From contig VXMB01000009.1 in NCBI GenBank assembly GCA_009841265.1, positions 157,951-221,950 of the forward strand: a stretch of DNA of 64,000 nt. The letters are read 5' to 3'. Shown piece by piece: positions 31,972 to 39,907 of the stretch. The stretch comes from Gemmatimonadota bacterium. GTDB taxonomy: Bacteria > JAAXHH01. Made by a program: the position numbers and the translations under genes. Each line of letters starts with the position of its first letter. Position 1 is the stretch's first letter. Under the pieces are notes generated by a model. It saw only the letters and a program-made list of their open reading frames with translations. It was not told the origin of the DNA and made no database searches.

Positions 31972-32778
31972 TCATACGGTTAACGTGACCACTTCCCTCT
32001 GGGCGACTTCCTTGATCTCCGTGAAGGAGGCCAGGGCCATCAATTCGTTGGTCTCGGGCGAAAGCCGGGCCTTCAGCGTGTCCGTCGTCCACGGTCCGCC
32101 GCCGCTGTACTGGGGCGCGTACCGCAGTACGAGCACGATACGCTTCCGGTCGGTCGGCTTCCATCGGAGGGTACCGTGCGTGAGCAACTCGGAGATGACC
32201 ACTGCGTCGCCCGCCCTGGGGGTGACGTTGATCGTGCCGGGCGGCGCGTCGTCTTCCAGGTCGCCCCCGTCGAAGACCGAATCGGGGCGTTCGAAATTGC
32301 ACTTGTGGGACCCGGGCACGACCACGAGTCCGCCGTCGCCGGGGTTCACGTCGGTGAGATAGGTGAATACGACGAAATCATCGCAGTAAATACGTCCGTC
32401 CCGGCATTCGTACCGCGTGCTCTGCCAACCGTAGGCCTCGCGCGCGCAATGGAGCGACCCGGGATCGACGACTCCGCCGGGCTGGTTCACGAGCATGGAC
32501 CCCCGGACGAAACGAGGTTTGCCGGACGTGAACTCCTTTACGATGGGCCAGTAGCTTGGCTGGAAGACCAGCCGCTCCAGTGCCTTGTCGAAGGCGAATC
32601 CGTTGTCGTAAATACGTCCGTCCCTGCTTCCGAAGTCGGATGGGAGGTCTTCGGCGGGCGTCTGTATGTAACGCTCCGCGGCGTCAAGCGCCTCGGCGAG
32701 CGCTGCTTCTCCAAGGGCGCCTTCCAGGTGGAGAAAACCGGTCAGGTCGAACAGGTACCTCTGCGATTCGGTCATCAT
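31972..32778 (-). CDS. Phytanoyl-CoA-dioxygenase-like protein with His-Cys-Ala
   Basis: 268 residues from ATG 32778 (an in-frame TTG at 32805 also exists). It has the PhyH double-stranded beta-helix: MTESQRYLFDLTGFL start, LVVVPGSHKCNFERP, RAGDAVVISELLTHGTLRW, and a late Arg (RIVLVLRYAP) for 2-oxoglutarate. Where family members have the iron-binding H-x-D, this reads SLHCAREAYGW, that is His-Cys-Ala, 91 residues before the distal His, the normal spacing. Loss of the carboxylate is the hallmark of Fe/2OG halogenases such as SyrB2, or may mean a different ligand set. It follows glycerate kinase by 23 bases. Substrate unknown. Confidence 0.82.
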   Translation of the reverse strand: MMTESQRYLFDLTGFLHLEGALGEAALAEALDAAERYIQTPAEDLPSDFGSRDGRIYDNGFAFDKALERLVFQPSYWPIVKEFTSGKPRFVRGSMLVNQPGGVVDPGSLHCAREAYGWQSTRYECRDGRIYCDDFVVFTYLTDVNPGDGGLVVVPGSHKCNFERPDSVFDGGDLEDDAPPGTINVTPRAGDAVVISELLTHGTLRWKPTDRKRIVLVLRYAPQYSGGGPWTTDTLKARLSPETNELMALASFTEIKEVAQREVVTLTV

Positions 32779-32801
32779 GGTGGATTCCGGATTTTGCGTC
32801 C

Positions 32802-34130
32802 TCAACCGACGAGCAACAGACGCAGGTCCATGACATTGGTATGGGTAGGGCCCGTCATGACGAGGTCGCCCAGCGGTTCGAAAAAGTGATAGGCGTCGCT
32901 GCGGTCCATGCAGGCGTCGGCGTCCAGTCCCATTTCGGCGGCCCGGACCAGCGTATGCCCGTCCGCCACCGCGCCCGCGGCGTCGGTCGGACCGTCCGTT
33001 CCGTCCGTTCCGGCGCTGAACACGACGGTTCGTTTCAGTCCCTCGATACCCGAAACGGTGGCCAGTACGAATTCCTGATTCCGTCCGCCCTTGCCCCCGC
33101 CCTTCAGCGTGACCGTGGTCTCACCGCCGGAAATCACGCACGCCGGGCGCCTCACCGGATCGCCATACCCTTCTATCTCCCTGGCCATGGCGGCGTAAAT
33201 ACGGGCGACCTCACGCGTCTCGCCGTCGATCGAACTGGACAGCACGAGCGGGTTGTAGCCTCTCCTCTCCGCCTCGATCCGGGCGGAATCGAGTGCCTGC
33301 CGGTTGTTGGCGACCATGACCGTCTGCGTACGACCGAAGACCGGATCACCGGAGTCCGGTGTTTCAGGTACGGTTCCCTTCGACCCCGCATCCAGGTGGC
33401 GAATCACCGTGTCGGGCAGTCTATCGCGCAGACCGTACTTTTCTAGAATCGCCCGGCAATCGGCAAAGGTGCTTTCATCGGGCACCGTGGGCCCCGACGC
33501 GATGATGTCGAGCGGGTCCCCGATGACGTCCGAAAGGACCAGGCTCACCAGCCGCGCGGGCGAGGCCAACCTGGCCAATTGTCCACCTTTTACCCGCGAG
33601 ATATGCTTGCGAACCGTATTGGTCTCGTTGATCGTCGCGCCGCATTGCAGCAGTAGTTCCGTGACCGCCTGTTTCTCCTCCAGCGTCACCCCTTCCGCGG
33701 GCAACGGCAGGAGCGCGGATCCCCCGCCCGAAAGCAGGCAGAAGACCAGGTCGTCTTCGCCAAGGGACGCCAGTAGCTCGACGATTTGCTCCGTTCCGCC
33801 CACGCCCGCCGCGTCGGGTATGGGATGGCCCGCTTCGACCGCCTTCACGCACCGCAGCGGCGTAGCATGGCCGTACTTGACGTTGACCACGCCCCCGGTG
33901 AGCCGGTCGCCGAGTAGCGATTCCATGGCGCCGGCCATCACCGAACCCGCTTTGCCGGTACCGACGACGTAGACGTTTTCGAATCGGTCCAGGTCGCAGC
34001 ATCGGCCACCGATATTCAGCTGGTTTCCTTCACGTACGACATGGCGCCGGATGGCCGCCGCTGGATCTACGGCTTGCAGGGCCGCGTCGAATATGCACCT
34101 TGCGTCTTTGCGAAGGGCGGCAGTGGACAT
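32802..34130 (-). CDS. Glycerate 2-kinase (GckA/TtuD, MOFRL family)
   Basis: 442 residues from ATG 34130. It phosphorylates D-glycerate to 2-phosphoglycerate with ATP. Evidence: the nucleotide/substrate loop VYVVGTGKAGSVMAGA, the CLLSGGGSALLPLP signature, INTVRKHLS-like NTVRKHISRVKGGQLA, LVLSDVIGDPLDIIASGPT, and the C-terminal MOFRL region CVISGGETTVTLKGGGKGGRNQEF and SAGTDGTDGPTDAAGA. These give strong family identity and full length. The neighbouring 2-hydroxyacid dehydrogenase would fit a glyoxylate/hydroxypyruvate to glycerate route. The ribosome site (AGGAC next to the ATG) is weak. Confidence 0.95.
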   Translation of the reverse strand: MSTAALRKDARCIFDAALQAVDPAAAIRRHVVREGNQLNIGGRCCDLDRFENVYVVGTGKAGSVMAGAMESLLGDRLTGGVVNVKYGHATPLRCVKAVEAGHPIPDAAGVGGTEQIVELLASLGEDDLVFCLLSGGGSALLPLPAEGVTLEEKQAVTELLLQCGATINETNTVRKHISRVKGGQLARLASPARLVSLVLSDVIGDPLDIIASGPTVPDESTFADCRAILEKYGLRDRLPDTVIRHLDAGSKGTVPETPDSGDPVFGRTQTVMVANNRQALDSARIEAERRGYNPLVLSSSIDGETREVARIYAAMAREIEGYGDPVRRPACVISGGETTVTLKGGGKGGRNQEFVLATVSGIEGLKRTVVFSAGTDGTDGPTDAAGAVADGHTLVRAAEMGLDADACMDRSDAYHFFEPLGDLVMTGPTHTNVMDLRLLLVG

Positions 34131-34232
34131 GTCCTGTAGTCGTGGAAAGCGTTGCGGGCTCCGGATCATGCAAAACGGGCGCACCGTCCACCGGCCGGCA
34201 CGCCCATTCGTCAAGCCCGCTGTTCCGTTGTC

Positions 34233-34463
34233 CTATGACCGGTCCAATTCCTTTGTCGGCGGTGGCTTTCGCGGGGGCGGTTCCTTCTCGTCGATGTCGA
34301 TGGCGCGCTGGATTTCGGTATTCGCATTGTTCACGACCCGCTTGAACTCCCGAACGCCCTTGCCCAGTCCCCTCGCCAGGGCCGGAATCCGGTCCGCGCC
34401 GAACAGGAGAAGGACGATCAGGAAGATCACCATCAGTTCCTGCATGCCGATATCACCGATCAT
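34233..34463 (-). CDS. tatA: Sec-independent translocase protein TatA
   Basis: 76 residues from ATG 34463 (GGGAG about nine bases upstream). One N-terminal membrane helix (MQELMVIFLIVLLLFGADRIP), the conserved FG hinge, then the amphipathic helix ALARGLGKGVREFKRVVN and a charged, Pro/Lys-rich tail. This is the TatA/B/E pattern; FG-hinge followed by a Gly-containing amphipathic helix fits TatA. It would form the pore with the TatC encoded 23 kb away. It precedes glycerate kinase by 102 bases on the same strand, with no evident functional link. Confidence 0.88.
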   Translation of the reverse strand: MIGDIGMQELMVIFLIVLLLFGADRIPALARGLGKGVREFKRVVNNANTEIQRAIDIDEKEPPPRKPPPTKELDRS

Positions 34464-34745
34464 GCCACTAAACTCCCGGAGTGAGCGCAAGAATGACCGC
34501 TTGCCCGAACAGACCGTGTTGTACGGCCTTCCGATAGTAAGACCTGATGCGGAAAATGTACAGGACGGGCAGAAACCGGGCAAGCGATTTATGCGGAAGG
34601 GCCTCGACGAAGGGCCGCGCGCGAGGGTCTTGCCGGCCCGTCTCCCAGTCATTCCTTGACGGCCGGTCCCGCCCGGATCAGTTTACATGGATTCGGATCG
34701 CGGACCGGTTACGCGGTCCGTGGAAATGCGCATAGGAGGGACCGG

Positions 34746-35354
34746 ATGGACAGGCCGATCGTCAACCCGGGCAGGCTGTATTGGACGGGGCAGCACTGGA
34801 TCAACTACATACGCCCCACGAACACCGGGGAGAACAGCGCCATGGTCAGCCTCTGGCATACGCACTACAGTTCGGCCGGCGAAGGGACCGTGGCCTATGT
34901 GCTGATCGAGCATGGATCCTCGTATCGCAGGATCTGTACCGACAATCCGGACCTGGCCGCGTTCATTCGAACCTGGATGAGCGGCCGGGGCGGCATGTAC
35001 GACATGGAACTGGAGGTGGTGCCGGCCGCTTTCACGCGGTGCGGTAACGTAGTCGACGCGCCCGCGTGGACGATCGAAACGGCGGACGACCTGGTCATCG
35101 CCCGCTGGGACGGCCTGCAGCCTCCCGAACTGCTCGACGCGCCCGGTCCGGGACTCCGGGAAGGATGGGACGTCTTCTCCTGCCTGTTCTTTGCCCGGTC
35201 CGCCCGGATCATGTTCAACGGTCACCTGATACCGGGTGAACCCTATCCGGTCGATATATGGAAGCCCAGTCTCGGCGGCGAGCGCAGCTCCTGTGTGTTC
35301 GCACTGTCCGAGACCTTCATTCAAGCAGTCCGCCTGGACGGCCCGGACGAATGA
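34746..35354 (+). CDS. Unknown soluble protein
   Basis: 202 residues from ATG 34746, chosen for AGGAGG five bases upstream. I do not recognise the family. There is no signal peptide or membrane helix. It looks like a mixed alpha/beta protein with many Trp, His and Tyr (YWTGQHWINYIRP, SLWHTHYSS) and a central MYDMELEVVPAAFTRCGN strand. GEGTVAYVLIEHGSSYRRICTDNPDLAAFIRTWM gives a possible enzyme-like core. Its 3' end overlaps that of the convergent HupE-like gene by 38 bases, which is unusual and means the two transcripts are complementary there. Confidence 0.75.
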   Translation: MDRPIVNPGRLYWTGQHWINYIRPTNTGENSAMVSLWHTHYSSAGEGTVAYVLIEHGSSYRRICTDNPDLAAFIRTWMSGRGGMYDMELEVVPAAFTRCGNVVDAPAWTIETADDLVIARWDGLQPPELLDAPGPGLREGWDVFSCLFFARSARIMFNGHLIPGEPYPVDIWKPSLGGERSSCVFALSETFIQAVRLDGPDE

Positions 35355-36765
35355 ACGCCCATCCCGCGATGGCGGCGATGATTAGCATCAGTACCAGGAG
35401 TCCCGCCACCCCGTAGAGTGCGCCGTCCGGTGTCGTGGCCAGCAAATCGAATTCCCACAGGACGGCACCCCGTTCCACCAGCCAGTGCCAGGCCGTATGG
35501 CCCGCGAGGACCGAGAGGATGACCGCACCGATCCGCCTGGGTTGCCCGGTCCACCCGGTCCGTCCGGTCTGTCCAATCTGCCCGGTCTGCTCACTTTGCC
35601 CGGCTTGCTCACTTTGCCCGGCCTGCTCACTGTGCCCGGCCTGCTCACCCGGAAGGAACCTGAAGAGCATCCGAAGTACCGGGACACAGACCAGGACCAC
35701 GAGCAGCTGACCTAGTTCGACTCCCACGTTGAACGCCAGAAGCGAGACTACCAGGTGATCTCCGCCGAAAGGCAGCATGTCCCGCAGCGCGTAGGCGAAA
35801 CCGAATCCGTGCACGAGTCCGAACCCGAATACGGCCATCCAGCGCCGGCGCAGGCCGGGGGACACGATGTTCTCCAGCGCCATGTAGACGATGGAGGCGG
35901 CGATCACCGTTTCCACGAGGGGCACGAACCAGAGGGCGGCGGGCGTCAGGCCCAGGGTGGCGGCGACCAGCGTGACCGAGTGCGCGACGGTAAAGGCGGT
36001 AACGAGGATCACGAGTACACGAAGGCGCTGAAAGGGGATGATCAGGCACAACAGGAACAGGAGATGATCCATGCCGTCGAGGATGTGGGTGAAACCGAGC
36101 TGCACGAAACGAAACGCGGCCTGGTGCCAGCGGGGATCGAGTACGACACGGCCCGGATTCCCGGTATACTGGTAAAGACGCTCGCCGCCTGAAGCCGGCA
36201 GGAAGCGCAGCACGGTCGAGACCCGCATGCCCAGTCTTTCGAGTCCGGGGAGGATGGAAAACTCCGAACGATCCGATGTGATCCGATACTCGAAGAGCAC
36301 GTCAAGCATGACCTGTTGCCAGAAGATCTGTGTGCCGACCGGGAGCGGCGGCCCCCGGGTGGAAGCCAGCGCGGTATCGTATGCGTGAAAGGATGGATTG
36401 GAAGGAAGGGAGGCCCTGACGGCCACCAGTTCGGGCACGGCCAGGCGCGTGTCGTTTTCGTAGATCGACACCTCCTGTCCGAGCCACAGCATGGCGGCGT
36501 CCCTCAGGGACTCGTCGGTGCGGGACAGGTCGAGGTAGCCGGGGCCGGTCAGGGGAAAGGTGACGTCGAGCATGGCCTCGAGGGGAACCCGCACGAGCAT
36601 GCTGAGGCGCTGGCCTTCCGGCTTGACGAAAGCGCGAACCGTGATGTCGGTGGGGATGTCGTGGCCGAATGCGCCGGTCGACGGCACGGCTGCCGTGAGT
36701 CCGGTTATGGTCAGAAACAGCAGGACGCGGACGGCAACCTGGCCGGTCGCCGCCCGTCGTCCCAT
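35317..36765 (-). CDS. HupE/UreJ-like membrane protein
   Basis: About 482 residues from ATG 36765; ATG 36813 is also possible, since neither start has a good ribosome site. A signal-like segment leads to an extracytoplasmic domain (HDIPTDITVRAFVKPEG). The C-terminal half is the HupE/UreJ-2 module: FTHILDGMDHLLFLLCLI, TVAHSVTL and LVHGFGFAYALRD, whose histidines suggest metal handling (nickel or cobalt uptake in the family). A low-complexity insert of Gln/Gly/Ser repeats (about 407-438) precedes the final two helices. It follows the NHL gene on the same strand. Metal transport is inferred from family. Confidence 0.8.
   Translation of the reverse strand: MGRRAATGQVAVRVLLFLTITGLTAAVPSTGAFGHDIPTDITVRAFVKPEGQRLSMLVRVPLEAMLDVTFPLTGPGYLDLSRTDESLRDAAMLWLGQEVSIYENDTRLAVPELVAVRASLPSNPSFHAYDTALASTRGPPLPVGTQIFWQQVMLDVLFEYRITSDRSEFSILPGLERLGMRVSTVLRFLPASGGERLYQYTGNPGRVVLDPRWHQAAFRFVQLGFTHILDGMDHLLFLLCLIIPFQRLRVLVILVTAFTVAHSVTLVAATLGLTPAALWFVPLVETVIAASIVYMALENIVSPGLRRRWMAVFGFGLVHGFGFAYALRDMLPFGGDHLVVSLLAFNVGVELGQLLVVLVCVPVLRMLFRFLPGEQAGHSEQAGQSEQAGQSEQTGQIGQTGRTGWTGQPRRIGAVILSVLAGHTAWHWLVERGAVLWEFDLLATTPDGALYGVAGLLVLMLIIAAIAGWAFIRPGRPGGLLE
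35540..35652. repeat. In-frame 18-bp and 9-bp repeats in the HupE-like gene
   Basis: Three 18-bp units (35586-35603, 35604-35621, 35622-35639) and a partial fourth, next to a 9-bp-periodic run from about 35540. On the minus strand they encode Glu-Gln-Ala-Gly-Gln-Ser units and Thr-Gly-Gln triplets. Mismatches between units are few. Confidence 0.8.
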
Positions 36766-36791
36766 GAGAGGAGAGACCCGATCAGTCGTGC

Positions 36792-38027
36792 CTACCGGGA
36801 GGCAGAGGGCCATATCACGCCCTGGTCCTGCTGCTCGACCGGGCCCTCACCCATGTAGGTGAACTTCTGTACGCGCTTGCCTTCGTAGGTCTCCGTGGTG
36901 TAGATATTGCCCTTCGAATCCGTCGCGATGCTGTGGGTGCCGAAGAACTGGCCCGGCTGGCGGCCGCCGTCTCCGAAAGTGGTCAGCACTTCCATGGTTT
37001 CCCGCAACAGCACGTACACCTTCATGTTCTGGCCGTCCGCCACGTACAGGTATTTCTGGTCCGCATCCTTTGAAAAGGCGACGTCCCAGGTCGATCCGGC
37101 GCCCAGCGTGTTGCCGGAGAGGACTTTCTCCATCACGAAGGTACCGTCCGTCCGGAATACCTGGATACGGTTGTTGGGCCGGTCGCAGACGTATACGTGA
37201 CCGTCGTTCGAGGGATCGGCCGCGTGGACGGGATTGCGGAACTGCTGCGCCGGCGGCGCTTCGGGGTCGTATCTCCCGATATTGGCGTCATCCGGCTCGT
37301 TGCCGTAGGCGCCCCAGTACCGCTTCAGGGCCCCGGTCTCGATGTCCAGCACCGCGACGCGCTTGTTCAGGTAGCCGTCGGCCACGTAGGCCTCGTTCGC
37401 GGAGGCGTCGAAGGAGATCTTGGCCACTCGCCCGAAACTCCCCGGATCCATGCTGTTGCCGGACCACTCCGGATCCGCTTCGTCGAAGGAATCGGCCCTT
37501 CGCGCGCCCGGTTCGCCGAACTGCTTCAGGAAGGTGCCGTCCTGGGCGAAAACCAGGATGTGGGCGTCGTCGCCTCCGTTGCCGCCGATCCAGAGATTAC
37601 CCATCGGGTCGACGGTGATCCCGTGATTCGAACCCGGCCAGTCGTATCCTTCTCCCGGTCCGCCCCAATGGTTCAACAGGTCTCCTTCGGGACTGAACTG
37701 GAGTACGGGCGGGGCGGGAATGCAGCATTCGGCCACGGGCGGGTCCTGTGCGGCGCCAAGTTCCGTGCTCGGGTTGCCGTTTCCGCGGTGTATGATCCAG
37801 ATGTTGTCGTTGGCGTCGACGGTCACGCCGATGGCGGAACCCAGGATCCAGTGGTTGGGCAGCGGCTTGGGCCACAGGGGGTCCACCTCGAACATCGGCG
37901 CCATCACGGCGTCGGCGTCAGCGGTCTGCTCGGCCACTTCCACGTCCGCACACGCGACCGCCAGGAACGCTATGCCTGCCGCGGTCAGGGCGGCCGTGGC
38001 CATGGGTATGAAGGACCTTCGAATCAT
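36792..38027 (-). CDS. NHL-repeat beta-propeller lipoprotein
   Basis: 411 residues: hydrophobic signal with lipobox LAVAC at about residue 26, then a propeller of NHL-type blades. Blades show the strand pattern of GVTVDANDNIWIIHRG, GITVDPMGNLWIGGNG, HVYVCDRPNNRIQVF and SIATDSKGNIYTTETYEGKRVQKF. Such proteins bind ligands or serve as extracytoplasmic lyases or hydrolases; no catalytic residues are assignable. The product would sit on the outer face of the periplasm. It is first of a pair with the HupE-like gene. Confidence 0.85.
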   Translation of the reverse strand: MIRRSFIPMATAALTAAGIAFLAVACADVEVAEQTADADAVMAPMFEVDPLWPKPLPNHWILGSAIGVTVDANDNIWIIHRGNGNPSTELGAAQDPPVAECCIPAPPVLQFSPEGDLLNHWGGPGEGYDWPGSNHGITVDPMGNLWIGGNGGDDAHILVFAQDGTFLKQFGEPGARRADSFDEADPEWSGNSMDPGSFGRVAKISFDASANEAYVADGYLNKRVAVLDIETGALKRYWGAYGNEPDDANIGRYDPEAPPAQQFRNPVHAADPSNDGHVYVCDRPNNRIQVFRTDGTFVMEKVLSGNTLGAGSTWDVAFSKDADQKYLYVADGQNMKVYVLLRETMEVLTTFGDGGRQPGQFFGTHSIATDSKGNIYTTETYEGKRVQKFTYMGEGPVEQQDQGVIWPSASR

Positions 38028-38374
38028 GATTCCTCCCGGGTATCTCCTGCGCTCACTCCGCGTTAAGCCAGCACACGCCCTTCATCGGTCATTCGCTTGA
38101 AGTCCGGCCGCATGGCCGGCGCGATACGACGGGCGGTCTGGTATGGCGGCAGTCTGCCTGCAGGCGAAGATGGAAAGTGCGTACCTTTCACGGTCTGCAT
38201 AGGTTTCGGTATAGGGCGAAGTTACCCCGTGCCCCAAGGGTGGTCAAGCGAATATTCGCCGATTGCGATCGCGGGGCCGGTCATTTGTACATCGACAAAT
38301 ATACATCGACAAACACGCGGCGGGATTCTATAATTTAAGTGATCCTGAAAATGCAACCCATTGGAATCGGAACC
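38028..38374. other. Divergent intergenic region before the aminotransferase operon
   Basis: No gene or recognisable riboswitch. The part from 38270 to 38340 is AT-rich and holds a 14-bp near-direct repeat (TACATCGACAAATA at 38288, TACATCGACAAACA at 38302) that supplies two copies of a TCGACA -35-like hexamer. The upstream half (38040-38220) has several short GC-rich inverted segments without a clear fold. Confidence 0.5.
38306..38334 (+). promoter_or_regulatory. Promoter TCGACA-N17-TATAAT
   Basis: -35 TCGACA at 38306-38311 and a perfect -10 TATAAT at 38329-38334 with 17-base spacing. Transcription would start near 38341, which excludes the GTG at 38339 as a start codon and supports translation of the aminotransferase from 38351 or 38375. 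Confidence 0.7.
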
Positions 38375-39850
38375 ATGCACGCCAAAGCGCCCTGGGACAT
38401 GTCGGTCAACCGCAGGATACTCGAAATGGAGTACGCCGTGCGCGGACCGATTCCCCAGCGGGCGGCCGAACTGAAGCAACAGGGAAGACGCATCATCCCG
38501 TGCAATCTCGGTAACCCCCAGGCACTTGGCCAGCAACCCATCTCCTTTTACCGGGAAGTGCTGAGCCTGGTCGAACATCCCGTTCGCATCGAGCGCGAAC
38601 GCAGATTCAAAGCATTGTTAAACGGCAGTGCCCTGGACGCACCGGGCGGCCTGGGCGGCCTGGAACAGGACGAGTTCCACTCCGACTACGTGCTCGATCT
38701 CAGTGAACGCTACCTGTCGCAGATGGAGACCGGCATGGGCGCCTACTCGGACAGCAGCGGCCCGCGGTTCATCCGGGAAGCCGTGGCGGATTTCATAGAC
38801 CGCAGGGACGGCGCGGACGATGCGGACCGCGGCGCCGTTCCCCGTTCCGACCCGGAGCAGGTATTCATCACCAACGGAGCCAGCGAAGGCGTGCGGTACG
38901 TAATCGACCTGATGATCGACGACACGTCGGACGGCATCATGATCCCCATTCCCCAGTATCCGCTGTATTCCGCGGCCATCAAGCGTTGCGGCGGCGTGCA
39001 GGTCGACTATTTCCTTGATGAGGAATCGGGTTGGGCCCTGGACCGGGAACTGCTGGAATCTTCCCTGGATGACGCACGCGGGCGCGGCGTGGACGTCAAG
39101 GCCATCGTGGTCATCAACCCGGGCAACCCGACCGGCGCGGTACTGACCGAAGAGACCGTGAGGGAGGTGGTTGCCTTTGCCGGCGACAACGGCCTGGCCA
39201 TCATCGCCGACGAGGTCTACCAGGAGAACGTCTACGGCGGGGACGCGGGGTTCGTATCCATCGCCCGGGTGCTGGGACGAAGCGGTGTGCCGCTGTTCAG
39301 CGTGCACAGCACCTCGAAGGGCTACTACGGCGAGTGCGGCCACCGGGGCGGCTATCTCGAGATCAGGAACGCTCCGCGCGTTCGGAACACCGAACTGTCG
39401 TTTACCGATCTCGTGCTCAAGCAGGCGTCGGTGAACATCTGTTCGAACACGGTCGGCCAGTTGATGATGTATCTGCTGGTCAATCCGCCCCCCGAGAACG
39501 CCGAACCCTATCGCCGCTTCACGAATGAGCGCAGGACGATCCTTGAAGACCTCCACGAAAAGGCGGTCATGATCAGGTCGGGATTCGATCAGATGGAAGG
39601 CGTTTCCTGTTACGGGCGAACCGGGGCGATGTACCTCTTCCCCAGGCTGGACAGGCTGCCGGAGGGAACGAACGACTTCGACTACTGCATGGCACTCCTG
39701 GAGCGGACCGGGCTGGTCACGGTCAACGGCGAGGGATTCGGGCAGCAACCGGGCACCAGTCATTTGAGGATTGCATTCCTGCCGCCTCGGGAGGTGATCG
39801 AGGAAGTCCTTCCCAAGTGGATCGCGTTCCACAATGCATATGTGAACTGA
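38375..39850 (+). CDS. Alanine-type PLP aminotransferase
   Basis: 491 residues from ATG 38375 (38351 is also possible). It belongs to the class I/II aminotransferases, close to eukaryote-like alanine aminotransferase: INPGNPTGAVLTEET, IIADEVYQENVYGG, SFHS-type HSTSKGYYGECGHRGGY with the Schiff-base Lys in TSKG, and LRIAFLPP at the end. The N-terminal INxRxLEMEYAVRGPIPQRA is also ALT-like. It moves amino groups between alanine and 2-oxoglutarate or a related pair. First of a tight plus-strand operon. The last codons are duplicated in the following spacer. Confidence 0.92.
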   Translation: MHAKAPWDMSVNRRILEMEYAVRGPIPQRAAELKQQGRRIIPCNLGNPQALGQQPISFYREVLSLVEHPVRIERERRFKALLNGSALDAPGGLGGLEQDEFHSDYVLDLSERYLSQMETGMGAYSDSSGPRFIREAVADFIDRRDGADDADRGAVPRSDPEQVFITNGASEGVRYVIDLMIDDTSDGIMIPIPQYPLYSAAIKRCGGVQVDYFLDEESGWALDRELLESSLDDARGRGVDVKAIVVINPGNPTGAVLTEETVREVVAFAGDNGLAIIADEVYQENVYGGDAGFVSIARVLGRSGVPLFSVHSTSKGYYGECGHRGGYLEIRNAPRVRNTELSFTDLVLKQASVNICSNTVGQLMMYLLVNPPPENAEPYRRFTNERRTILEDLHEKAVMIRSGFDQMEGVSCYGRTGAMYLFPRLDRLPEGTNDFDYCMALLERTGLVTVNGEGFGQQPGTSHLRIAFLPPREVIEEVLPKWIAFHNAYVN

Positions 39851-39904
39851 CGGGCGGGTTAAATGCATATGTGAACTGACGGGCGGGTTAATTGACGGGC
39901 GGGT
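39833..39904. repeat. 29-bp tandem duplication at the aminotransferase 3' end
   Basis: A 29-bp unit containing the last codons, stop and GACGGGCGGGT tail (39833-39861) is repeated exactly at 39862-39890, and the tail again at 39891-39904. The second copy lies in the spacer before the dioxygenase-like gene, and its last part supplies the purine-rich sequence before that start codon. Confidence 0.9.
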
Positions 39905-39907
39905 AGC

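Noticed and set aside
30140..32362. Long open frame antisense to the Fe-S oxidoreductase
   Set aside because: The minus-strand gene carries FAD and cluster motifs in order; the plus-strand translation has none and crosses two genes and a spacer.
38028..38374. Possible cobalamin or amino-acid riboswitch before the aminotransferase
   Set aside because: No conserved core or switch helix was recognised and the mapped promoter at 38306-38334 leaves too short a leader.
39833..39904. 29-bp repeats resembling a CRISPR repeat
   Set aside because: Only two full copies stand directly adjacent without spacers, and the unit includes the end of a coding gene; no cas genes are near.
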